64,000 nucleotides of DNA from Streptomyces venezuelae (GTDB lineage Bacteria > Actinomycetota > Actinomycetes > Streptomycetales > Streptomycetaceae): positions 2,914,001 to 2,978,000 of the forward strand of contig NZ_CP029191.1 of assembly GCF_008642335.1 (NCBI RefSeq), written 5' to 3'. The position numbers and the translations under genes were made by a program. Under the pieces are notes generated by a model. That model did no database searches, was not told where the DNA came from, and saw only the letters and a list, made by a program, of their open reading frames with translations. This document shows positions 54,900-63,103 of the stretch, piece after piece; within the stretch, counting starts at the first letter, position 1, and each line of letters begins with the position of its first letter.

Positions 54900-56160
54900 G
54901 ACCACCACCGCCTCCGGGCCGGGGACGACCGCTGCCACCTCCGGGGCGACGATCGAGCTCGAGAACCTCACCAAGCGCTACCCGGGCAGCAGCGAGCCCG
55001 CCGTGGACAGCGTGAACATGGAGATCAAGGCGGGCGAGATCGTCATCTTCGTGGGCCCCTCCGGCTGCGGGAAGTCGACGACCCTGAAGATGATCAACCG
55101 GCTGATCGAGCCGACGGGCGGCCGCATCCGCATCGACGGCGAGGACGTCACCGACATCGACCCGGTGAAGCTGCGCCGCAAGGTCGGGTACGCGATCCAG
55201 TCCTCCGGGCTCTTCCCGCACATGACCGTCGCCCAGAACATCGCGCTCGTCCCGAAGATGGTCGGCTGGGGCAAGTCGAGGATCAAGTCGCGGGTCGAGG
55301 AGATGCTGGACCTGGTGGGCCTCGACCCTGGCGAGTTCCACCACCGCTACCCGCGCCAGCTCTCCGGCGGCCAGCAGCAACGCGTCGGCGTGGCACGCGC
55401 CCTGGCCGCCGACCCGCCCGTCCTCCTCATGGACGAGCCGTTCGGCGCCGTCGACCCGATCACCCGCGACCACCTCCAGGACGAGCTGATCCGGCTCCAG
55501 CACGAGCTGCACAAGACGATCGTCTTCGTCACGCACGACTTCGACGAGGCCATCAAGCTCGGCGACCGCATCGCCGTCCTCAGGGAGCGCTCGCACATCG
55601 CGCAGTTCGACACCCCGGAAGCCATCCTCACCAACCCCGCCGACGACTTCGTGTCGGGCTTCGTGGGCGCGGGCGCGGCGCTGAAGCGCCTGAACCTCAC
55701 GCGCGTACGGGACGTGGAGATCGCCGACATTCCGACGGTGACCGTCGACGACCCGCTGCAGGACATCTTCGACAAGCTGCGCGGCGGCACCACCAACGAA
55801 CTCCTCCTGCTCGACAAGCGCGGCCGCCCCTACAAGTGGCTGCGGCGCGGCGACCTGATGCGCGCCAAGGGCTCCCTGGCCCGCGCCGGCACCCTCGTCC
55901 ACGACACGGTGACCCGCGACGCGACCCTCCGCGACGCGCTGGAGGCCGTCCTCACGGACAACGCGGGCCGGGTCGCGGTGACCGGGCGGCGCGGCGAGTA
56001 CACGGGCGTCGTCGACATGGAGACGCTGATGAACTCCGTCCACGAGATGCTGGAGGCCGACCGCCTCGAAGCGGTGGAGCACCAGCACGAACTGGAGGAG
56101 CAGCGGGCCCACCTGACCCAGCACGAGCAGGAGGGTTACGGCGGGGAGGCGAAGGCGTGA
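54892..56160 (+). CDS. Betaine/choline-type ABC ATPase with CBS domains (OpuBA/ProV-like)
   Basis: A 422-aa ATPase. Walker A is GPSGCGKST (Lys61), the signature is [15 protein letters not shown], Walker B is [19 protein letters not shown], and the switch His is in [13 protein letters not shown]. The C-terminal CBS pair (about 280-400) fits ionic-strength sensing in OpuA-type systems. It shares coupled starts with the permease genes on both sides. Confidence 0.94.
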   Translation: MSETTTASGPGTTAATSGATIELENLTKRYPGSSEPAVDSVNMEIKAGEIVIFVGPSGCGKSTTLKMINRLIEPTGGRIRIDGEDVTDIDPVKLRRKVGYAIQSSGLFPHMTVAQNIALVPKMVGWGKSRIKSRVEEMLDLVGLDPGEFHHRYPRQLSGGQQQRVGVARALAADPPVLLMDEPFGAVDPITRDHLQDELIRLQHELHKTIVFVTHDFDEAIKLGDRIAVLRERSHIAQFDTPEAILTNPADDFVSGFVGAGAALKRLNLTRVRDVEIADIPTVTVDDPLQDIFDKLRGGTTNELLLLDKRGRPYKWLRRGDLMRAKGSLARAGTLVHDTVTRDATLRDALEAVLTDNAGRVAVTGRRGEYTGVVDMETLMNSVHEMLEADRLEAVEHQHELEEQRAHLTQHEQEGYGGEAKA

Positions 56161-57059
56161 GCGGCACCGCCGGGGGCACGCCCCGGATCCCCGACCCCAA
56201 GCCGAAGCCGAGGGAGGCGTCCCGCCCCCAGGGCGAGCACGAGGTCAAGGGCCTCGCCTTCCGCGACGAGGGCGAGGCCGAACTCGAAGCGCCCCCCGCG
56301 GTACTCGCCGCGAGGCAGCCGCGCCGGATCAGCTGGCAGAAGCTGACGTTCCTGCCCGCCGTGCTGGCGGTGGTCCTGCTGGCGACGTGGTGGTGGTTCG
56401 AGCAGGCCGACCTCGACGCGATCTCCAAGAACGCGCTGGCGAACGGAAACGTCTGGCTCCGCCTGCGCCAGCACATCGAGCTGACGGCCATCTCCACCTT
56501 CTTCGTCCTGATCATCGCCATCCCCCTGGGCATCCTCCTGACCCGCAAGAGGCTGCGCAAAGGCGCACCGGTGGCGATGGCGGTGGCCAACATCGGCCAG
56601 GCGACCCCGGCGATCGGCCTCCTCGCGCTCCTCGTCATCTGGCTGGGCATCGGCGAGAAGGCGGCGCTCATCGGCATCATCATCTACGCCGTCCTGCCGG
56701 TCCTCTCCAACACGATCGCGGGCCTGAAGGCGAACGACCCGACCCTGATCGAGGCGGCACGCGGCATCGGCATGTCCCCGCTCGGCGTCCTCTCCAAGGT
56801 CGAACTCCCCCTGGCCGTACCGCTGATCCTCGCGGGCGTGCGCACGGCGCTCGTCCTCAACGTGGGCACGGCGACGCTCGCCACGTTCGGCGGGGGCGGC
56901 GGTCTCGGCGACCTGATCACGACGGGCATGACCAACCAGCGCATGCCGGTCCTCATGCTCGGCTCCATCCTGACGATCGCGCTGGCGCTGCTCGTCGACT
57001 GGCTGGCGTCGCTGGCGGAGCTGCTGCTGCGCCCGAGGGGCCTGGAGGTGGACGCATGA
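56157..57059 (+). CDS. Betaine/choline-type ABC permease (OpuBB-like), second subunit
   Basis: A 300-aa permease. A charged, Pro-rich cytoplasmic N terminus of about 65 residues precedes helix 1 (LPAVLAVVLLATWWW). The conserved core includes NIGQATPAIGLLALLVIWLGIGEKAALIGIIIYAVLPVLSNTIAGLKANDPTLIEAARGIGMSPLGVLSKVELPLAVPLI. GTG at 56157 overlaps the ATPase stop. It pairs with the first permease to make a heterodimeric channel. Confidence 0.92.
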   Translation: MSGTAGGTPRIPDPKPKPREASRPQGEHEVKGLAFRDEGEAELEAPPAVLAARQPRRISWQKLTFLPAVLAVVLLATWWWFEQADLDAISKNALANGNVWLRLRQHIELTAISTFFVLIIAIPLGILLTRKRLRKGAPVAMAVANIGQATPAIGLLALLVIWLGIGEKAALIGIIIYAVLPVLSNTIAGLKANDPTLIEAARGIGMSPLGVLSKVELPLAVPLILAGVRTALVLNVGTATLATFGGGGGLGDLITTGMTNQRMPVLMLGSILTIALALLVDWLASLAELLLRPRGLEVDA

Positions 57060-58033
57060 GGAACCTCAACGTCACCGCACGCACGACCGTGATCGCCGCC
57101 CTGGGCGGGGCGCTGCTGGCCGCGTGCGGTCTGACGAGCGGCAGCCCGATGGTCGACGACGTCAAACCCGGCACCATCGGCAAGGGCCTCCCCCTGAAGG
57201 GCGCCGACCTCACCGTCACCTCCAAGGAGTTCACCGAACAGCTCATCCTCGGCGCGATCATGGGCATCGCGTTCGAGGCGGCGGGCGCGGATGTGCTCGA
57301 CCGCACGGGCATCCAGGGCTCCATCGGCGCGCGCGAGGCCGTGAAGGGCGGCGACGCGGACGCGATGTACGAGTACACGGGCACGGCGTGGATCACGTAC
57401 CAGGGCAATACGGACCCGATCACGGACCCCCGGAAGCAGTGGCAGGCGGTGCGTGACGCGGACCTGAAGAACGGGGTGACGTGGCTGGACCCGGCCACGC
57501 TCAACAACACGTACGCCCTGGCGATGAACCAGAGCAACGCCTCCAAGTACAAGACGAAGACGCTCTCCGACGTGGCGGCGCTGTCCAAGTCGGACCCGAA
57601 GGCGGTGTCGCTCTGCGTGGAGAGCGAGTTCGCTTCGCGGGAGGACGGGCTGCCCGGCATGCAGAAGGCGTACGGGATGAAGGTCCCGTCCTCCAACATC
57701 ACCAAGATGGACACGGGGATCATCTACACGCAGGCGTCGAAGGGGTCGTGCGTGTACGGGGAGGTCTTCACGACGGACGGCCGCATCAAGGCGATGGACC
57801 TGACGACGATGGAGGACGACAAACACTTCTTCCCCAACTACAACGCGGCCCCCGAGATCAACAGCAAGTCCCTGAAGGAACACCCGGAGATCGCGGAGGT
57901 CCTGGCCCCGATCACGAGGAAGCTCAACAACAAGGTGGCGCGGGACCTGAACTCCAAGGTGGACGTGGAGGGGGAGGATCCGCACGAGGTGGCGAAGGAC
58001 TGGTTGGTCGAGGAGGGGTTCGTCAGGGAGTAG
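57056..58033 (+). CDS. Betaine/choline-type substrate-binding lipoprotein (OpuBC-like)
   Basis: A 325-aa lipoprotein with lipobox LLAAC near residue 23. The OpuAC-type domain begins DLTVTSKEFTEQLILGAIMGIAFEAAGADVLDRTGIQGSIGAREAVKGGDADAMYEYTGTAW. The aromatic and polar cage for quaternary amines is expected in this fold but cannot be mapped here. ATG at 57056 overlaps the permease stop. It completes a four-gene uptake operon, presumably for osmoprotection. Confidence 0.94.
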   Translation: MRNLNVTARTTVIAALGGALLAACGLTSGSPMVDDVKPGTIGKGLPLKGADLTVTSKEFTEQLILGAIMGIAFEAAGADVLDRTGIQGSIGAREAVKGGDADAMYEYTGTAWITYQGNTDPITDPRKQWQAVRDADLKNGVTWLDPATLNNTYALAMNQSNASKYKTKTLSDVAALSKSDPKAVSLCVESEFASREDGLPGMQKAYGMKVPSSNITKMDTGIIYTQASKGSCVYGEVFTTDGRIKAMDLTTMEDDKHFFPNYNAAPEINSKSLKEHPEIAEVLAPITRKLNNKVARDLNSKVDVEGEDPHEVAKDWLVEEGFVRE

Positions 58034-58110
58034 CGGCGACTCCGGTGGACCGGTGTCTTCGACGGTCACCGGGGCCGCCCGGTGTTTTGCGGAGTGTGGC
58101 GGTTCCGGGC

Positions 58111-58183
58111 CGGGAGTAAAGGGCGCTCCGCTGCGCTACGCGTCGGCTCCGCCGATTCCGCTCCGCTCCACCCTTGACTCCCG
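58111..58183. repeat. 73-bp palindrome-ended element, copy 2
   Basis: The ends CGGGAGTAAAGGG and CCCTTGACTCCCG are inverted repeats with one mismatch. The interior CGTCGGCTCCGCCGATTCCG matches the element at 3002-3082. The outermost stem bases differ from that copy but are again complementary. Confidence 0.8.
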
Positions 58184-58496
58184 CCCCTCCACCGCGAGCT
58201 GACCTTTGACCCGGACGGCCAGGGGTGGGGGCTGCGGGGACCCCTGGGCTAGTCATCACCCTTCGCTGCCGGGTGCGGTCCGGTCCATCGTGGCCGACGG
58301 CCAGGGTGGCGTGGCCGCCCAGCGCGCGGCGTCGCCGCTCGGACCATCCCCTCGCGCGGCCGGGTGCGGCCCGTCCCAACGCGAGCGACCGTCACGGTTC
58401 GGGGCGGGTCCCCCGCTCTCGTTTCCGGGTGCGGACCGGCCCATCGTGCGCGGGCGGGATGGTCGAGGTGCTGTGCCCGGTCGGGGGCCTCCCCCT

Positions 58497-58524
58497 CCGG
58501 CACCTACTTTCGGAAAGTTGCGAA
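58497..58524 (+). repeat. 28-bp repeat CCGGCACCTACTT..GTTGCGAA, copy 1
   Basis: First of five copies inside the large palindrome. The core CTACTTTCGGAAAGT is itself nearly palindromic. This copy mirrors the inverted copy at 59093-59120. Confidence 0.82.
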
Positions 58525-58592
58525 CCGGGTGACCGCGCGCCCCCCTCGGCAGACCGGATGCGCCCCCTGGCTGTCGAGCCGGGCCGCTCCTT

Positions 58593-58620
58593 CCGGCACC
58601 TACTTCGGGAAAGTTGCGAA
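58593..58620 (+). repeat. 28-bp repeat, copy 2
   Basis: A forward copy with the variant core CTACTTCGGGAAAGT. The following CCTTCACCGCACGCCCCCTC is similar to bases after copies 1 and 3, so the repeat unit extends to nearly 100 bases. Confidence 0.8.
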
Positions 58621-58687
58621 TGCCTTCACCGCACGCCCCCTCAACGGGCCGAGTGCGCCCCCGGCAATTGAGTAGCGGCGGCCCATC

Positions 58688-58715
58688 CCGGCGCCTACTT
58701 CGGGAAAGTTGCGAA
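58688..58715 (+). repeat. 28-bp repeat, copy 3
   Basis: A forward copy with core CTACTTCGGGAAAGT and one change in the left flank (GGCGCC for GGCACC). It lies 95 bases after copy 2, equal to the spacing between copies 1 and 2 (96), which points to tandem duplication. Confidence 0.8.
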
Positions 58716-58848
58716 TGCGGCCGCCGCGCGCCCCCTCTGTGGATCGAGTGCGCCCCCTTGGTGTGTCCGTTTGCTGTGTCGAGTGTGCTTGACGGGTGGT
58801 GGGCGGGGCGGCGCGCGGGGTGTGGGAGGGGGGCGTGCGGCGGGTCGG

Positions 58849-58876
58849 TTCGCAACTTTCCCGAAGTAGGTGCCGG
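58849..58876 (-). repeat. 28-bp repeat, copy 4 (inverted)
   Basis: An inverted copy with the TTCGGGAAAGT-type core. It lies just right of the palindrome centre and can pair with copy 2 or 3. Confidence 0.8.
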
Positions 58877-59092
58877 AAGGGGGCCCGGGGGCGGCCGCCC
58901 CTCCGGTCGGCCCGGTGATCACCTCGCGTACGGCATGCCGACCCGCCCGCCGCACACCCCGCGCCCCGCCGCCCCCTCACCCCGGGCCCCGTCCCGCCCC
59001 CCACCCCCCGGCCCATCTCGCGCATCCGATACGGCGAATCGGCAAGCCGGGGGGGGCGCATCGGACATGGGTGGGTGCGCGCGGCGAGTCCA

Positions 59093-59120
59093 TTCGCAAC
59101 TTTCCGAAAGTAGGTGCCGG
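59093..59120 (-). repeat. 28-bp repeat, copy 5 (inverted)
   Basis: An inverted copy with the TTTCGGAAAGT-type core, the same variant as copy 1. This is as expected if these two are partners in the outer arms of the palindrome. Confidence 0.82.
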
Positions 59121-59433
59121 AGGGCGCGGCCCTTCGACCGGGCACGGCACCTCGACTGTGCCACCCGCCCACGATGGGCCGGGCCGCACCCGGCAACGAG
59201 AGCAGCTCACCCGCCCCAGACCGTGACGGCCGCTCGCGTTGGACCGGGCCGCACCCGGCCGCGCGAGGGGATGGCCCGAGCGGCGACGCCGCGCGGTGGG
59301 CGGCCACGCAACTATGGCCGTCGGCCACGATGGACCGGGCCGCACCCGGCGATGAACGGTCATAGCCCACCCACCCGGATCCGCCGGCCCCACCCCTGGC
59401 CGTCCGGGTCAACATCAGCTCGCGGTGGAGGGA

Positions 59434-59506
59434 CGGGAGTCAAGGGTGGAGCGCAGCGGAATCGGCGCAGCCGACGCGCAGCGCAGCGGAGCGCCCTTTA
59501 CTCCCG
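59434..59506. repeat. 73-bp palindrome-ended element, copy 3 (inverted)
   Basis: The inverted counterpart of the element at 58111-58183, at the mirror position about the centre 58809. Its interior (CGTCGGCTGCGCCGATTCCG on the minus strand) matches the copy at 3002-3082 better than its own mirror partner does. Confidence 0.8.
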
Positions 59507-59581
59507 GCCCGGAACCGCCACACTCCGGACAACACCGGGCGGCCCCGGTCACCATACGGCGCGGGCCCACCGAAGACGCCG

Positions 59582-60022
59582 CTACCGCGCGTCCAGTTCC
59601 GCCCAGATCGTTTTGCAGGGACGGAGTGGGAGCGGGCCCCGCTCCGTGCCCCAGCGGTCCGCGAGCGCCTCGATCAGGAGTAGGCCCCTCCCCGACTCCG
59701 CCTCCGAGGAGGGTCGGCGGGGGTGCAGCGGCGGGCTGCGGTCCGCCCTCGCGTCCGTCACCTCGATACGCAGCGTGTTCGACGCGCTGAGCAGCAGACC
59801 CAGCCGGAAGCTCCGGCCCGGCACGTGCCCGTGCAGCACGGCGTTGTTCGCCAGCTCCGCGACGATCTGCTCCGCGTCCTCGGACGGCCGCCGCCAGCTG
59901 CGTAGTTGCTCCCCCGTCAGGAGCCGGGCCAGTCGCGCGCCTCGTCTCGTCGCCGAGAGCAGGATCGTGAACTGGTGTGTGGGTGTGGGGGCTTGGGCCC
60001 GGGTGGAGATTTCTTGGTTCAC
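59582..60022 (-). CDS. ATP-binding protein (HATPase_c_2), WhiJ-like locus 2
   Basis: A 146-aa GHKL-type ATP-binding protein. The N box is AEQIVAELANNAVLHGHVPG and the G box is ESGRGLLLIEALADRWG. It resembles the protein at 1072-1635 in fold and position. GTG at 60022 is the likely start, without a strong ribosome site; the frame is open to 60559. It diverges from an XRE regulator gene. Confidence 0.85.
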   Translation of the reverse strand: MNQEISTRAQAPTPTHQFTILLSATRRGARLARLLTGEQLRSWRRPSEDAEQIVAELANNAVLHGHVPGRSFRLGLLLSASNTLRIEVTDARADRSPPLHPRRPSSEAESGRGLLLIEALADRWGTERGPLPLRPCKTIWAELDAR

Positions 60023-60178
60023 GTCACTCAGCGTCGCGGCGTGTGCGTAGCGTGGCCAGGGCGGCGCGCTGTGCGTGCGGGGTCTGTCCGGACGTTGTCC
60101 CGGCTTGTCCCGGCTGTCCATGTAGGCGGCCGGGTACGTGTGCGCGTTGGTTCGGGCAGTACGTCGGAGGTGGGCGCG

Positions 60179-61033
60179 GTGGAAGAACGTAACGACGGTG
60201 TGGACGAGCCGGGTTGGGCCGTCGACCCGGAGGACGAGATCAGCTCCGTGGTCGAGATGGTCGGCCATCAGCTGAAGCTGCGGAGGGAGGTGGCGGGAAT
60301 GTCGGTCGCCCAGTTCGCGGCGGCCATCGGGTACGGGGAGGACCTGGTCCGGAAAGTCGAGAGCGGGACGCGCATCCCCCGCCCCGAGTACCTGGACAAG
60401 GTCGATGAGGTGGTGGGGGCGGGCGGTTTCGTCTCCGCGATGAAGAAGGAGATGAGGGAGGCCAGGTATCCGAGGAAGGTTCGGGAGCTGGCGAAGCTGG
60501 AGGAGCGGGCGGTCGAAGTCGGCTTGTACAGCAACCACAACGTTCACGGCCTTCTGCAAACGGAAGAGTTCGCGCGAGCACTGCTGGAGACGCGGAAACC
60601 CACGTACGCGATCGAAGATCTGGAGCGTCTGGTCGCTGCGCGAATGGCCCGCCGGTCGATTTTCGACCGCTCACCTGCGCCTGAGCTCAGCTTCGTACAG
60701 GAAGAGGTGACCCTGCGGCGGCCGATCGGGGGGACAATGGTGCTGCGTCGGCAGCTCGAACGTCTGCTGGAGTTGGGCGAGTTGCGGAACGTCGAGGTTC
60801 AAGTGATGCCCACTGATCGTGCTGACCACCCCGGGACTGGCGGCCTGATCGAGTTGCTCAAGTTCGGTGACGGGACCGCTGTGGGCCGCTCCGATGGCGA
60901 GTTCGGCGGCCGTCCAGTCTCTGACCCGAGGCAGCTCCGTATTCTTGAACTCCGGTATGGCATCATCCGGGCCCGTGCTCTCACGCCGGGAGAGACGCGG
61001 ACCTTCATCGAGGAAGTGCTGGGAGAAACATGA
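60179..61033 (+). CDS. XRE-family regulator with DUF5753 domain, WhiJ-like locus 2
   Basis: A 284-aa regulator. The helix-turn-helix is MVGHQLKLRREVAGMSVAQFAAAIGYGEDLVRKVESGTRIPRPEYLDKV. The DUF5753 domain follows from about residue 95 (VEVGLYSNHNVHGLLQTEEFARALLETRKPTYAIEDLERLVAARMARRSIF). GTG at 60179 has GGAGG upstream. Its stop overlaps the DUF397 start (ATGA), as at locus 1. Confidence 0.92.
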   Translation: MEERNDGVDEPGWAVDPEDEISSVVEMVGHQLKLRREVAGMSVAQFAAAIGYGEDLVRKVESGTRIPRPEYLDKVDEVVGAGGFVSAMKKEMREARYPRKVRELAKLEERAVEVGLYSNHNVHGLLQTEEFARALLETRKPTYAIEDLERLVAARMARRSIFDRSPAPELSFVQEEVTLRRPIGGTMVLRRQLERLLELGELRNVEVQVMPTDRADHPGTGGLIELLKFGDGTAVGRSDGEFGGRPVSDPRQLRILELRYGIIRARALTPGETRTFIEEVLGET

Positions 61034-61329
61034 TCCGCAAGGGCACTGCTGGTGACCGCGTCGAGCTGGAGTGGTTCAAGAGCAGCTACAGCAGCAGTAG
61101 TAACGGCGAGGACTGCGTCGAGATCGCTCTGGAGTGGCGCAAGAGCAGCTACAGCGACAGCAACGAGTCCGGCGACTGCGTCGAGATAGCCACCACCCCC
61201 GCCCACATCCACATCCGCGACTCAAAGACCCCCCACACCCCCCACCTCACCCTCACCCCCTCCACCTGGTCCGCCTTCATCACGTACGCCACATACGCCA
61301 CATCCGCCTCACAGGACTCAGAGGCGTAA
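61030..61329 (+). CDS. DUF397 protein with an internal tandem duplication
   Basis: A 99-aa protein in which the DUF397 motif occurs twice in a row: LEWFKSSYSSSSNGEDCVEIA, then LEWRKSSYSDSNESGDCVEIA. The rest of the domain (HIHIRDSK and WSAFITYA) occurs only once. The DNA shows a 63-66-bp duplication at about 61066-61190. The start is coupled to the regulator stop. Whether the extra unit alters binding is unknown. Confidence 0.9.
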   Translation: MIRKGTAGDRVELEWFKSSYSSSSNGEDCVEIALEWRKSSYSDSNESGDCVEIATTPAHIHIRDSKTPHTPHLTLTPSTWSAFITYATYATSASQDSEA

Positions 61330-61387
61330 GACCAAGGGACCAGCAAGCCCCCACCCCGGGACAGGGGTAAAGACAACCCACGCCTCT

Positions 61388-61393
61388 TACCCT
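61388..61393 (+). promoter_or_regulatory. Candidate -10 box of leaderless MFS gene
   Basis: TACCCT fits TANNNT and ends seven bases before the ATG at 61401, with no ribosome site visible. The -35 is poor. Confidence 0.35.
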
Positions 61394-61400
61394 GGCGTGC

Positions 61401-62966
61401 ATGACTGACGACACCGGCGGCGTACTGAGCAAGCCCTACAGAGCCCTGAGCATCGGCATCGTCTCCGTCGTGCTGCTCATCGCCTTCGAGGCGACGGCCG
61501 TGGGGACGGCGATGCCCGTCGCCGCTCGGGAGCTCGACGGCGTGTCGTTGTACGCCTTCGCCTTCTCCGGGTACTTCACCACGAGCCTCTTCGGCATGGT
61601 GCTGAGCGGCCAGTGGGCGGACCGCAGGGGGCCGCTCGGCCCGCTCGCCACCGGCATCGCGCTGTTCGCGGCGGGGCTGCTGCTGAGCGGGACGGCCGAG
61701 GCGATGTGGCTGTTCATCGCGGGACGGGCCGTGCAGGGCCTGGGCGGCGGCCTGGTGATCGTCGGGCTGTACGTGATCGTCAGCCGCGCCTACCCCGAGC
61801 ACCTGCGCGCGTCGATCATGGCCGCGTTCGCGGCGAGCTGGGTCGTACCGTCCGTCGTGGGCCCGTTGATCTCGGGGACGGTCACCGAGCACCTCGGCTG
61901 GCGCTGGGTGTTCATCGGCATTCCCGTCCTCGTACTCGCGCCCCTCGCCCTCGCGCTGCCCGCGATACGGCGGACGGCGTCGGGGCCGGTCGACCCGGAC
62001 GCGCCGGTCGCGGCGTTCGACCGGCGGCGGATCCGGCTGGCGCTCGGGATCTCGCTGGGCGCGGGCCTGCTCCAGTACGCGGGGCAGGACCTGCGGTGGC
62101 TGTCGCTGCTGCCCGCCGCGGTCGGCGGGGCGGTCCTCGTGCCGGCGGTGCTCGGGCTGCTGCCGAAGGGGACGTACAGGGCCGCCCGCGGACTGCCCTC
62201 CGTCGTACTGCTGCGCGGCGTCGCGGCGGGGTCGTTCATCGCGGCGGAGTCCTTCGTACCGTTGATGCTGGTCACGCAGCGCGGGCTGAGTCCCACCATG
62301 GCCGGGCTGTCGCTGGCCGTGGGCGGCGCGACGTGGGCGCTCGGGTCGTACGTGCAGTCACGGCCGCGCATGGAGCCCTACCGGTCGCGGCTCGTCTCGT
62401 CCGGGATGGTGCTCGTCGCGGCGTCCATCCTGGCCGCGCCGTCCGTCCTCATCGAGGGCGTGCCCGGGTGGGTCGTGGGCGTCGCCTGGGGCTTCGGATG
62501 CTTCGGCATGGGCATGGTGATCGCCTCGACCAGCGTGCTGCTGCTGCGGCTCTCCGCGCCCGAGGACGCGGGATCGAACTCGGCGGCGCTGCAGATCTCG
62601 GACGGCCTGTCGAACGTGCTGCTGCTGGCCGCCGGAGGTGCGGCGTTCGCGGCGCTCGGCGGCGGGACCGTGGGGGCGGGCCACGGGGCGGACGACGCCG
62701 CGGGGTCGCACCCCGCCGCCTTCGTCGCCGTCTTCCTGCCGATGGCCGCGGTCGCCCTGGCCGGGGCATGGGTCGGGACGAGGCTGCGGGGGCCGCAGGC
62801 GCCGGACGAGACGGCGGTCGCGTCGGTCCCGGCGGCGGACGGGACGGGACTCGTGGTGACCGACGTCGTGACGGACGTACGCATGGACGTCCTGTCGGAC
62901 ACGGCACCGGACACGGCACCGAACGTGACCTCGGACGTGACCTCGGACGTACGGACGCGAGAGTGA
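61401..62966 (+). CDS. MFS drug exporter (EmrB/QacA type)
   Basis: A 521-aa fourteen-helix-type MFS exporter. Helix 1 has VVLLIAFEATAVGTAMPVAARELDG and GQWADRRGPLGPL is the loop after helix 2. GRAVQGLGGGLVIVGLYVIVSRAYPEHLRASIMAAFAASWVVPSVVGPLISGTVTEHLGWRWVFIGIPVLV is the drug:H+ antiporter motif C region. The C terminus is a Thr/Asp/Val-rich tail with DVTSDV-like repeats. Substrate unknown. Confidence 0.9.
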   Translation: MTDDTGGVLSKPYRALSIGIVSVVLLIAFEATAVGTAMPVAARELDGVSLYAFAFSGYFTTSLFGMVLSGQWADRRGPLGPLATGIALFAAGLLLSGTAEAMWLFIAGRAVQGLGGGLVIVGLYVIVSRAYPEHLRASIMAAFAASWVVPSVVGPLISGTVTEHLGWRWVFIGIPVLVLAPLALALPAIRRTASGPVDPDAPVAAFDRRRIRLALGISLGAGLLQYAGQDLRWLSLLPAAVGGAVLVPAVLGLLPKGTYRAARGLPSVVLLRGVAAGSFIAAESFVPLMLVTQRGLSPTMAGLSLAVGGATWALGSYVQSRPRMEPYRSRLVSSGMVLVAASILAAPSVLIEGVPGWVVGVAWGFGCFGMGMVIASTSVLLLRLSAPEDAGSNSAALQISDGLSNVLLLAAGGAAFAALGGGTVGAGHGADDAAGSHPAAFVAVFLPMAAVALAGAWVGTRLRGPQAPDETAVASVPAADGTGLVVTDVVTDVRMDVLSDTAPDTAPNVTSDVTSDVRTRE

Positions 62967-63103
62967 ACGTACGTCCCGACACCTCCGTGTGAGACCCGTC
63001 GCACCCGCCCCGGTCACCGCCCCGACCTCAGTGGAACGTCAACGCATCACCGGTAAGGTGGCCCGGTTGTCATACGTGCCGCCGACCCGCGAACCCGGAG
63101 ACC

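Larger units (their letters stand above)
58064..59553. repeat. 1.5-kb imperfect inverted repeat (large palindrome), gene-free
   Basis: The sequence from about 58064 to 58525 reappears as its reverse complement at about 59092-59553, both centred near 58809. Clear matching landmarks are GGTCACCGGGGCCGCCCGGTG at the ends, the 73-bp elements, GACCCGGACGGCCAGGGGTG, and the CATCGTGGCCGACGGCCA block. The middle (58526-59091) holds further copies of one 28-bp sequence in both directions. No believable gene is present; all frames here are shadows of the repeats. It lies between the betaine ABC operon and a WhiJ-like locus. Confidence 0.88.

Noticed and set aside
58225..59415. Many frames of 80-480 codons across the large palindrome
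   Set aside because: They mirror each other on both strands, are Arg/Pro/Gly-rich and lack ribosome sites; all are products of the inverted repeat.
59425..59790. Frame beginning MEGRESRVERSGIGAADAQRSG
   Set aside because: A repeat translation that runs antisense into the ATP-binding protein gene; no independent support.
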